A stretch of DNA of 64,000 bases from Trachythela sp. YZ-2020. Taxonomy: Eukaryota; Cnidaria; Anthozoa; Malacalcyonacea; Clavulariidae. Under the pieces are notes generated by a model that saw nothing but the letters and a program-made list of their open reading frames with translations, was not told the origin of the DNA and did not search any database. This document shows, one piece after another, positions 54,501 to 64,000 of this stretch. Position 1 is the stretch's first letter; each line of letters begins with the position of its first letter. Position numbers and translations under genes: made by a program. The stretch covers positions 806,001 through 870,000 of the forward strand of contig JADLSH010000110.1 of assembly GCA_016169945.1 (NCBI GenBank). The letters are read 5' to 3'.

Positions 54501-55356
54501 AATTCTCAGTGGCAAATTCTTTTGTTTTAATTACTAGTTCTACTCATTTAGGCGTGGAGTTAACTAAATTCCGAATATCTTTAAGGGGAATATTTTCCCA
54601 TTCTTTTTGAACAACCACTTTGAGCTCGTTTTCACAGGTTTTCATTTGGATTAAGGTCTAGACTTTGTGCTGGCCACTCAAGGCATTTCAGCTGGTTCTA
54701 CCTTGTTTTCTTGTTTAAACTTTAATACTGTTGTATTCACGCGAAACAAAGTGCCAAAAACACGTTCAGTTGTGTGATTTACTTTATACTCCTAAATCGA
54801 TCCCAAAAAATAATAAAAACACTCTCCGTCGAACAGTGCCGTATGTTATTGTAACCTAAACAGAAATTAGCAAGTTGGTAGCCGCAAGTTTAAACTGTTT
54901 AAAACAGCACCGTTGTGTATGAAAAGTTAGTAATAAGTTAAAAATGGTGCATAGGAAGCCGTGGTCACTTGATTTTGATCTGCTACCAGCAAAAGCTTTG
55001 ATAGTTTCGGGGATTTTTACGAAACGAGTTCATCTATTTCAGGCGGCTTTATTATTGCAACTCGAATTTTAAATTTTCCAATCTTAGTTGCTAAAGTAAA
55101 TATTTTTTGCGAACCAATCATTCAAATTTAAAAAGTAACCCATCGTTAAGTTGGAAAGATGAATGGCTATGCTTTCAAATAAATGTAAACATGCATATAG
55201 GCATTATTACTATATTCTTCTGCATGCACCTCACCTCACTCCTTAACGCCTATTTACACTATATGTCATTGCAATGCAAACAAACTTACCAAGTGCAGCT
55301 TGGGAAACTACTCCTGAAGCGAGCACGAAAAACATCATGGAAAATATGTAACCCAT
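48507..55356 (-). CDS. Secreted polysaccharide lyase family 8 (chondroitinase/hyaluronidase-type)
   Basis: Three coding exons: 55356-55290, 53870-51020 and 49260-48507. Donors are GTAAGT and GTATCT; acceptors are TTTCATTTAG and TTTATAG. The phases join without gap to 1223 codons. Residues 1-21 form a signal peptide (MGYIFSMMFFVLASGVVSQA). An N-terminal jelly-roll-like domain (VYNFEDTSVPSE, about 23-190) precedes the helical catalytic barrel. HHKTFYASAY at 577-586 and VGGRFPKY at 636-643 match the His/Tyr and Arg sites of the family. A beta-sandwich region (YGMYTSHGAMLI) and the C-terminal exon (TAWFNHGKNP, YEYAVQIEAE) follow. It should cleave chondroitin/hyaluronan-type chains by beta-elimination outside the cell. 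No break in the 2.85-kb middle exon. Most PL8 enzymes are bacterial and lack introns, so ancient transfer is possible. Substrate not determinable here. Confidence 0.9.
49261..51019 (-). other. Lyase intron between coding exons 2 and 3
   Basis: GTATCT...TATAG intron, about 1.76 kb, AT-rich. No TE coding found. Splicing here joins codons AG|G (Arg), then YYIP. Confidence 0.8.
53871..55289 (-). other. Lyase intron between coding exons 1 and 2
   Basis: GTAAGT...TTTAG intron, about 1.42 kb, in phase 1. Without splicing, the exon-2 ORF appears to begin with intron-encoded MLFITLLNIK, which is why the true start lies in the upstream exon. Carries a Tc1-type transposase remnant. Confidence 0.8.
54560..54700 (-). 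pseudogene. Tc1-like transposase remnant in lyase intron
   Basis: The minus strand reads LEWPAQSLDLNPNEN, the phrase around the second/third catalytic acids of Tc1 transposases, followed by ELKVVVQKEWENIPLKDI. A stop within and lost ends show that it is dead. CAGTGGCAAATTCTTTTG near 54508 may be its terminal repeat. Confidence 0.75.
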
Positions 55357-55381
55357 GATTCTATCGTTGGACGTTGATATT
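55290..55381 (-). other. Second leader exon containing lyase start codon
   Basis: The acceptor CTATTTTCAG ends at 55382, so the exon starts at 55381. The ATG lies 25 nt in (55356). Start context ATCATGG has a G at +4. This splits the leader into two exons together with the predicted one ending at 55855. Confidence 0.6.
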
Positions 55382-55854
55382 CTGAAAATAGAGTTATTTG
55401 TTATAACTTAACTTTGTCATATAAATATAGAAAATATTAAATGCTTAACTAACATTTCGTAGATATCTTTATTAAGATGTTTGTATATATAAAATCCAAT
55501 TTGACACATTTACCATCATTAGTAAATTTATTATCCCCAAAATTGTTAATGAACTTTCGACGTATACGTCAATTATGAAGCTGTCACCCCTACCTTGTTT
55601 TTATCAATTCTTCCTACTCTAGTCGTTTCCGTAGCTTACGATAGGTCAAATATGGATGCTTTTTCAGTTGCGCGGGTCAAATATAATAACAAGCCAGTGC
55701 CTGTCTAGTGGGAAGTTTCTACAGTTCCAGTGAAACCTACAGAAATTGAGGAAATCAATGATAACGCAAAATAGTGAATTAACAATTGTAACAAACAAGA
55801 ACTCTAAGCAAAAATATGTACAATTAGAAGCAAACTGTCGAGGAATAAACCCAC

Positions 55855-55905
55855 CTTGAACTTCCAGAAAATCGTCAGTATCAACAAGAGAGCGAGTTTG
55901 AATTT
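55855..55905 (-). other. Predicted non-coding first exon of lyase
   Basis: On the minus strand, GGAAGTTCAAG ends at 55855 before donor GTGGGT. The start is placed about 25-30 nt below the TATA-like box. Purely predicted from signals. Confidence 0.4.
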
Positions 55906-55927
55906 ACTTTATTGCTTTCTGTGCGGT

Positions 55928-55938
55928 CTTTATAAATA
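55928..55938 (-). promoter_or_regulatory. TATA-like box upstream of lyase
   Basis: TATTTATAAAG on the minus strand, well placed ahead of the predicted first exon. Consistent with a regulated secreted-enzyme gene, though not proof. Confidence 0.4.
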
Positions 55939-56079
55939 GGCTGGTATCAAATACTTTGACGTTGAGGTCATTTTTCCGAATGGCCCGTTTGATCCGAAAT
56001 TAAACCAAGGAAAAGATTCTGGTTAATTTGATGAATAAAAATGTAATATATTGATAACATCAATCCAATTATCAGGCTA

Positions 56080-56370
56080 TTCCAATCATTTTTCGCCATG
56101 AATATTTTTACTGTAAATATATTTTTAGTTCGCATTTTGGTGAATTAAGTTTGCGGCAATCGGGTGGCCAATTGATTTGCTTCAATTAACATTTTCATGG
56201 TACCAGCTCTTTACGCTCAAAAACTATAGCAACCTTTTCAGGTTCTTAATATATCTCTGCATTTTAATAGCACATTTATTTAATGTGTCGTTGGGGTTTG
56301 TACGATCAGACTACTCCGAAAATAAGCTAAAATATATCAAGAACTGGAAACAATATAATCTCTATTCAAG
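56080..56370. repeat. First copy of a dispersed module of the right-end repeat complex
   Basis: Holds the module TTTTTAGTTYGCATTYTGGTG ... TTTACGCTCAAAAACTATAG, which recurs at 57315-57450 and 60080-60240 and, inverted, at 62480-62620, 63010-63120 and 63530-63650. Confidence 0.75.
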
Positions 56371-58310
56371 TTGACATGAATGTGGTTCTGTTATTTTACA
56401 GAGGAATTCTCTAATGAACTTTGCTTTGCTCCAATGAGCACTTTCACGGTACCAGTACCTAAAAGCTGGGGGGTACAGCACAAGGATTAGGTTTTTAACT
56501 ACCTCACTACATTTTTCTGTTAGTTATTTTAAGATCCTACAAACTTAGATCCAAATCTTGTAGATATAGTACTTCTAAACTAACTACTTGCAATCATCGA
56601 CATAGTTTCATCTCTTTGCCTCGTACAATATTTTAGTGTGCAGTGATAACCAATTTGTGCAGTTATAAAGTGAAAGTGTGTCGCGATATACAGTAAAAAT
56701 GCGCAACTAATAACATTTGAAAATTTTGATATAGGTTTCAATCTAAATGGTACAAATTTGAAATATTTCGGTATGATGCTTTTCAATATTTGTTGTAGAA
56801 TATTTTCTATTTTTATGTGAGAAAAGCCAAATTCGGTTAAAACATCCTCCTGATGGATTGCTTTTAATGTTCGGGCATCGTTGTATTTTCATTCAACCTA
56901 AAAAGCATTGTCCCTGAAATTTTTCTATTTCTTGGGGGGCCGGGGGGGTTACCATTAGTCTCCGGGCTTGCAGATGCCCTATTGTTTCTGGAATGTTCTG
57001 TAATTAAAAGTTTCATACAATTAGATATGCTTTTCTTTCACGATCAAGACAGTTTCCTCTTTTATCATTTGCTCCAAGAGTGCAAATATCGTCCAGTGAG
57101 GTGTTGTGACTATATAAAGTACATTAAAAATGTACAGTACATTACACTACAATACATGGTGCAGGCAATATAATACGTAAAAAATACAATGATAATACAA
57201 TTAGAAAGCTCGATTAATGGTCTTGTTCTACCAGTTTTAACATTAATATTCTTCTATAGATTATCATTGTATTTCAATCTTCTTGTATTTCAATCAATCT
57301 TACTGTGAATGTTTTTAGTTTGCATTCTGGTGAATTACGTTTGCAGCAATGGGGTGGCTTATCGTTTTGCTTCCTCCAATGAACATTTTCATGGTACCTG
57401 CTTTTTACGCTCGAAAACTACAGGAATTTGTTTAGGTTCTTAATGTGATAGGTTGCAAAATTGCAATTGTGATATTAATAATAATTCTAACAATAGAAGC
57501 ACTAAAAAAAATTGCCATGAAATCTTTAGAATTTTGTTCAAAGTTACTTGCATTTTTGTAGAACTTACTGTTTGGAGCGAATATATGCATGACACTACAT
57601 CAATTTATGACATTTGACCCGATCTATTTTTTAGTTTACATTTGCATGATTACTTTAAATAACTTTCTGAACGTGATAATTTATCCTTTCTAAGTATACT
57701 CTATAACTTTTTACATAACCAAACAAGTTGCCTAATATTATAGTATAGAAAAAGGTAAGAAGTGCAGTAAAGAGCTGGACAGACTATAAGATAAAATATC
57801 GTCGTCTGAGATCGTGCCCTCATTGTGAATGCGTTACGTTCGTTAAAGCAGATGGTCGGAAAAACGTTTACACGGGGAAAATAATCAGGCTTTTTGCTAT
57901 CCAATGACCAATGATACCTTTTTATATCATCATAAGGGAAAATGGCCAAGTATATGAATCGGCAAAAACTGTCGGTCGAAACCGAAATTTTCCACCGTTG
58001 GGAGCAAAAAGACTTAACATATGGAGTAAAATTAATTAAGTGATTTTTCATAACTGTTTTAAGCTTATTCTTGAGCAAGACACACTATTGATTAATTGCA
58101 TTTTCTTTCGTTATGTACCGCTTAAATTATGAAGTGGAAAAATGTAGTGATCGGCAATTTTTAACAGGCTTGTATTTGGTCACTTCTGCTTGTAATGATA
58201 CAACAAAGGTCAGTCAAAAGCTAAAAAGTCAATTTTTTTCACGCAATATTGAACGCGAAAGAGCACGCCAAAATAAGATTACCCTTTTTTATATACCCTA
58301 TTAGTACACC
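56370..58310. repeat. Direct repeat unit, left copy (about 2.75-3.0 kb offset)
   Basis: 56370-57180 and 57450-58310 recur almost in order at 59116-59940 and 60470-61310. Anchors: CAGTGATAACCAATTTGTGC at 56641 and 59395 (offset 2754); GCCATGAAATCTTTAG at 57514 and 60529 (offset about 3015). No protein domain recognised in it. G-run lengths differ (GGGGGGCCGGGGGGG against a pure run of G at 59690-59703). Confidence 0.85.
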
Positions 58311-58319
58311 GACAACAGT

Positions 58320-58560
58320 AATTTGCGCAATTCCGTCGATGTATTTTTAAGTTGACATTTCCATGGTTATTTTAAACGACTTGCTGAACTTGGCAATTTA
58401 TACTTTCCAAATATACTGTATAACTTCTTATACAACCAAACAAGTTTCGTAATATTATAGTATAGAAAGACTAAGAACGGGAAGTAAAAACCTGGACCGA
58501 CTGCAAGTTAAAATATCGTAGTGTGAGATCACGCGCACGTTGTGAATTCGTTAAAGCAGA
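58320..58560. repeat. Divergent extra copy of the 57.62-57.86 kb segment
   Basis: Shares ACAACCAAACAAGTT, AATATTATAGTATAGAAA and AAAATATCGT phrases with 57710-57800, but with many differences. An older copy. Confidence 0.65.
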
Positions 58561-59115
58561 TTGTCGGGAAAACTGTTGAATATTCTTGGTCTGAAGGAGC
58601 AATAGAGAACAGATTTAGATTTTGTCGACACTTACGACGCATTTCATCGTCCTCTTATTCATATGTCCCTTGCACCACGAATCTACCCAAATAGGGCTCG
58701 CGAACCTCCTTATCGATTTATCTATTTTTTTAACATTACATTTTTATTTAATTTGTATCCGCATTCTTCAGGTAACATTTACTAACTGCTACAAGAAGAA
58801 ACCGGAATACCCAGGGAGACCCGCCCAGAACGTATAGTTTCGACAGACATTTGACTAATTCTTTCCATATATGAAACTTTGAACCGAGACACCATAATCG
58901 GAGACTCAACTTAAAGATAAAATTGCAACAACTTAATCATTTTAAACAATAGAAAATATTCTAGTATGAGCTGTTCTCCAAATAAATCTTTCTGCGACCA
59001 TACAAATGCCACAACATTACATTGATAATCAGTCGTTTATTAAATGTATTGTTGGGGTTTGTAGGATCAAACTACTAATTGAAAAATGTAGCAAGAACTT
59101 GCCACAATATTGAAG

Positions 59116-61310
59116 TTGACTTGAATGTGCTTCTGTTATGTTTGTAGAGGAATTCTCTAATAATGGACTTTACTTTGCTCCAATGAGCACTTTCACGGTA
59201 CCAGTACCTAGAGCTGCTGGGTACAGCACAATTTTTAGGTTTTTAACTACCTCACTACAATTTTCTGTTACTTCATATTTTAAGATCCTATAAACTTAAA
59301 TCTAAATCTTGTAGATATAGTACTTCTCAACTAACTACTATCTTGCAGTCATCGACATAGTTTCATCTCTTGCCTCATACAATATTTTAGTGTGCAGTGA
59401 TAACCAATTTGTGCAGTTAAAAAGTGAAAGTGTGCCGCGATATACAGTAAAAATGCGCAATTGATAACATTTGAAAATTTTAGATATAGGGTTCAATTTA
59501 CATCGTACAAATTTAAAATTTTTCGGTATGATGCTTTTCAATATTTGTTGTAGAATATTTTCTATTTTTATGTGAGAAAAGCCAAATTCGGTTAAAACAT
59601 CCTTCTCATGGATTGCTTTTAATGTTCGGGCATCGTTGTATTTTCATTCAACCTAAAAAGCGTTGTCCCTCAAATTTTTCTATTTCTTGGGGGGGGGGGG
59701 GGGGCGTTTACCATTAGTCTCCGGGCTTGCAGATGCCCTATTTTTTCTGGAATGTTCAGTGATTAAAAATTTCATAATATTAGATAAAAATTATGCTTTT
59801 CCTTCCCGATCAGGACAGTTTGCTCTTTTATCATTTGCTCGAAGAGCGCAAATCTCGTCCAGTGAGGTGTTGTGACTATATAAAGTACATTAAAAATGTA
59901 CAGTACACAACACTACAATACATGGTGCCAGGCAATATAAAACGTAAAAAAATAAAATGATAATACAATTAGAAAGCTTGATTAATGGTCTTGTTCTATC
60001 CTATTATATAATATTAATAGCACTGTATTTCAATATCAATCTTGTTCTCGATAAATAATTTTACTGTGAATTTTTTTATTTTGCATTCTGGTGGATTAAG
60101 TTTGTGGCAATGAGGTGGCCTATTGTTTTGCTGAGGTGGCTTATTGTTGGCCAATTGTTTACCTTCTCTTTACGCTAAAAAACTATAGCAACCTTTTTAT
60201 AGGTTCTTAATATATATCTGTGCATTTTAATAGGGTGTAAAATTGCAAAATAATCAGTCGTTTATTAAATCTATTGTTGGGGTTTGTAGGATCAAACTAC
60301 TAATTGAAAAATTCTCTAATAATGAACTTACTTACAATATTGAAGATTCATAGATACCAGTACCTAATTTTTTGGGTTTGCAATTCTAATAATGTAATTT
60401 CACTTTGCTCCATAAATATTGAAGTTCACTTGAATTTGCTTCTGTTATTTTTTCCTAAGAATTCTATAATACAATTGCGATATTAATAATAATTCTAACA
60501 ATAGAAATACTAAAAAAAACAAAAATTTGCCATGAAATCTTTAGAATTTTGTTCAAAGTTACTTGCATTTTTGTAGAACTTACTGTCTGGAGCGAATATA
60601 TGCATGACACTACATCAATTTATGACATTTGACTCGATCTATTTTTTTAGTTTACATTTGCATGATTACTTTCTGAACGTGATAATTTATCCTTTCTAAG
60701 TATACTCTATAACTTGTTACATAACTTGTTACATAACAAGTTGCCTAATATTATAGTATAGAAAAAGGTAAGAAGTGCAGTAAGGAGCTGGACAGACTAT
60801 AAGCTAAAATATCGTCGTCTGAGATCGCGCCCTCATTGTGAATTCGTTCGTTAAAGCGGATGGTCGGAAAAACGTTTACACAGGAAAAGTAATCAAGCTT
60901 TTTGCTGGCCAATGATACCTTTTTTTATCATTATAAGGGAAAATGGCCAAGTATATGAATCGGTAAAAACTGACGGTCGAAATCCAAATTTCCCACCGCT
61001 GGGAATAGGGTGCAAAAAGGCCTAACATATGGAATAAAATTAATTAAGTGATTTTTCATAACTGTTTTAAGCTTATTCTTGAGCAAGACACACTATTGAT
61101 TAATTGCATTTTCTTTCGTTATGTACCGCTTAAATTATGAAGTGGAAAAAGGTAGTGATCGGCAATTTTTAACCCCAATTAACCGGCTTGTATTTGGTCA
61201 TTTCTGCTTGTAATGATACAACAAAGGTCAGCAATAATGAACGCGCAAGAGCACGCCAAAATCAGATTACCATATACTCTATTAGTACACCGACAACCGT
61301 AATTTGCGCA
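59116..61310. repeat. Direct repeat unit, right copy
   Basis: Second copy of the 56.37-58.31 kb unit, with an extra local rearrangement around 60120-60420 where short module pieces are reshuffled. No genes. Confidence 0.82.
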
Positions 61311-62105
61311 ATTCTTTTGCAAATTCGCTTCGCAAAAGTAAAACGAGCGAGCTTTATCTGCCCGTGCTATCTTTATAATTCTTGTCCCGCACTTTAAAAA
61401 AATTGAGTTTTGCCGTGCGTCTAAATAATTTGAGTTGGCTTGTAACAAGCCTAGCTACTGAACCATAAGGTTATAATAACTGTCTGAGACCAATTGTGAC
61501 ATACTTGATTCTTGCAAATTATATTATATTATGCATGGACAGCAAAGAAATTATTTATCCTGTATTTATCTTGCCAAGACAAAGTCAAGGGGATATAGCT
61601 AATCCAAATTTGGAGTATTGTCTATTTGTCTTCCTACAAAATGTATTTTGTTTAACTGCGGTTCGGGCAACCTCAAATTTTTGAATATTTACTCGAAGAA
61701 ACTTGACAATAAAATTAGGTTGAATGAAAATACAACCATGCCCGAACATTAAAAGCAATCCATGACAAGGATGTTTTAATCGAATTTGGCTTTTCTCACA
61801 TAAAAATTAAAAATATCCTACAACAAATATGGAAAAACATCATACCAAAATATTTAAAATTTCTCTCTAAATAACAACTCACCAGTATGTCAAAATTGGT
61901 CTCAAACAAGAATTAAAACCTTATGGTTCAGTAAAATTGCTACAAGCCGACTTAAATTATTTAGACGCACGTCAAAGCCCAACTGCGGGACAGAAATTAC
62001 ATATAGCGACAGTATACGGGCTGGTAAAGCTCGCTCGTTTTACTTTTACGAAGCGAATTTGCGCAAATTACTGTTGTTGGTTGTACTAATAGGGTGTATA
62101 AAAAA
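61290..62105. repeat. Large inverted repeat (hairpin) with loop
   Basis: 61290-61510 and 61885-62105 are inverted copies (shared AAACGAGCGAGCTT, TTGCGCAAATT, AACCATAAGGTT). The loop contains at 61722-61870 an inverted copy of the module at 56755-56905 and 59510-59660. The arrangement makes the right end of the window a mirrored version of the left repeats. Confidence 0.82.
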
Positions 62106-62508
62106 GGTAATCTGAATCTACAATAAGTGCGATCTCAGACGACGATATTTAGCTTGCAGTCGGTCCAGCTCTTTACTGCACTTCCTACTTTTTTCTATAC
62201 TATACTAGTACGCAACTTGTTTGGTTATATAACACGTTCTAAAGTATATTTGGCAAGTATAAATTATCATGTTCAGCAAATTATTTAATATAATCATGCA
62301 AATGTCAACTACAAAATAGCTCGCGTCAAATGTCATTTATTGATGTAGTGTCATGCATTCGCTCAAAACAGTAAGTTCTTCAAAAATGCAAGTAATTCTT
62401 TTAAATATTTCTATTGTTAGAATTATTATTAATATCACAATTGCAATTTTAAGCCCTATTAAAATGCAGAGATATATTAAGAACCTGAAAAGGTTGCTAT
62501 AGTTTTTG
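62105..62508. repeat. Inverted copy of the direct repeat interior
   Basis: Reverse complement of 57450-57850/60470-60850, with phrases ATCTCAGACGACGATATTT, AGTGTCATGCAT and GTTAGAATTATTATTAATATC. Confidence 0.75.
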
Positions 62509-64000
62509 AGCGTAAAGAGCAGGTACCATGAAAATGTTCATTGAAGCAAAACAATAGGCCACCTCTTTGCCACAAATTTAATCCACCAGAATGCAAACTA
62601 AAAATATTCACAGTAAAACTATTTATCGAGAAAAAAGATTGAAATACAATGCTATTAGTATTAAAATAGGATAATCTGGAAGAATATTAAAGTTAAAACT
62701 AGTAGACCAGGACCATTAATATGGAGGTTTCTAATTGTATTATTATTATTTTACCTTTTATATTGCCTGTTTCAGGCACGATGTATTGTAATGTAGTGTA
62801 CTGTACATTTTTAATGTACATTATATAGTCACATCATCTCACTTGACGAGATTGCGCTCTTGAATGAAAATACAACCATGCCCAAACACTATAAACAATC
62901 CATGACAAAGATGTTTTAACCGAATTTGGCTTTTCTCACATAAAAATAGAAAATATTCTACAACAAATATGGAAAAACATCATACCAAAATATTTAATAT
63001 TTCTACGATATTGAGCGTAAAGAGCAGGTACCATGAAAATGTTCATTGAAGCAAAACAATAGGCCACCTCTTTGCCACAAATTTAATCCACCAGAATGCA
63101 AACTAAAAATATTCACAGTAAAACTATTTATCGAGAAAAAAGATTGAAATACAATGCTATTAGTATTAAAATAGGATAATCTGGAAGAATATTAAAGTTA
63201 AAACTAGTAGACCAGGACCATTAATATGGAGGTTTCTAATTGTATTATTATTATTTTACCTTTTATATTGCCTGTTTCAGGCACGATGTATTGTAATGTA
63301 GTGTACTGTATATTTTTAATGTACATTATATAGTCACATCACCTCACTTGACGAGATTGCGCTCTTGAATGAAAATAAAATGCCCAAACACTATAAACAA
63401 TCCATGACAAAGATGTTTTAACCGAATTTGGCTTTTCTCACATAAAAATAGAAAATATTCTACAACAAATATGGAAAAATATTTAATATTTCATACCAAA
63501 ATATTTAATATTTCTACGATATTGAGCGTAAAGAGCAGGTACCATGAAAATGTTCATTGAAGCAAAACAATAGGCCACCTCTTTGCCACAAATTTAATCC
63601 ACCAGAATGCAAACTAAAAATATTCACAGTAAAACTATTTATCGAGAAAAAAGATTGAAATACAATGCTATTAGTATTAAAATAGGATAATCTGGAAGAA
63701 TATTAAAGTTAAAACTAGTAGACCAGGACCATTAATATGGAGGTTTCTAATTGTATTATTATTATTTTACCTTTGATATTGCCTGTTTCAGGCACGATGT
63801 ATTGTAATGTAGTGTACTGTACATTTTTAATGTACGTTATATAGTCACATCACCTCACTTGACGAGATTGCGCTCTTGAATGAAAATACAACCATGCCCA
63901 AACACTATAAACAATCCATGACAAAGATGTTTTAACCGAATTTGGCTTTTCTCACATAAAAATAGAAAATATTCTACAACAAATATGGAAAAACATCATA
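62508..64000. repeat. Tandem units of about 505-521 bp, running off the window
   Basis: GAGCGTAAAGAGCAGGTACC starts units at 62508, 63013 and 63534 (spacing 505 and 521). Sequences are nearly identical over their length. The extra 16 bp in the second interval is a local duplication of ATTTAATATTTCATACCAAA. Each unit is an inverted fusion of two modules (56.1-kb type and 56.8-kb type). The array continues past 64000. Confidence 0.9.

Overview
The window looks like an AT-rich, gene-poor, transposon-dense stretch of an aquatic invertebrate nuclear genome, most likely a cnidarian. This rests on spliced genes with GT-AG introns, tRNA-derived SINEs, several non-LTR retrotransposon remnants with APE-type endonuclease and FADD reverse transcriptase, a Ty3/gypsy element, many foldback DNA elements, and pieces of Polinton/Maverick (adintovirus-like) DNA with a protein-primed-type DNA polymerase B and a packaging-type ATPase. 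The organism call is inference; nothing in the window is diagnostic on its own.

Layout. 0-2 kb: two tRNA-derived SINE copies, a TA-flanked MITE between them, and a second TA-flanked foldback element. 2.0-6.2 kb: a decayed Polinton fragment (minus-strand small virion-type proteins, plus-strand ATPase and followers) separated by a degenerate tandem repeat that carries a clean hAT-type MITE (8-bp target duplication). 6.5-12 kb: a LINE with ORF1 and ORF2 endonuclease, an opposed LINE fragment, a 10-bp-period satellite, and more LINE/SINE 3' pieces. 12.1-14.9 kb: a 0.73-kb foldback element and a multi-exon candidate host gene that may be broken. 14.9-29.9 kb: remains of a large Polinton-like element. 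A LINE interrupts a possible capsid-type ORF; a compact plus-strand cassette of small ORFs (18.3-22.1 kb) converges on a broken polymerase B gene (26.45-22.18 kb); a rearranged LINE sits in the packaging ATPase; a zinc-finger ORF pair closes the block. 31.6-37.4 kb: a minus-strand Ty3/gypsy element with a 5' LTR, broken gag and pol, and no 3' LTR. 38-44 kb: a truncated copy of a lyase exon, palindromic tandem repeats, a Mutator-like foldback MITE with 9-bp target duplications, and a TIR element. 48.5-55.9 kb: the one well-supported intact host gene, a secreted polysaccharide lyase family 8 (chondroitinase/hyaluronidase-type) enzyme. 56-64 kb: a nest of 2.75-3.0-kb direct repeats, inverted copies, and about 505-521-bp tandem units running off the window end.

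How it fits together. Apart from the lyase and possibly the 13-15 kb gene, coding signal belongs to selfish elements. Most are broken by frameshifts and stops, so they are read as fossils. The plus-strand small-ORF cassette in the Polinton is unusually open and compact and is the best candidate for a little-described module. The lyase has a signal peptide, retained catalytic-type residues and consistent splice phases across three coding exons (1223 residues). A frameshifted duplicate of its last exon lies 10 kb away.
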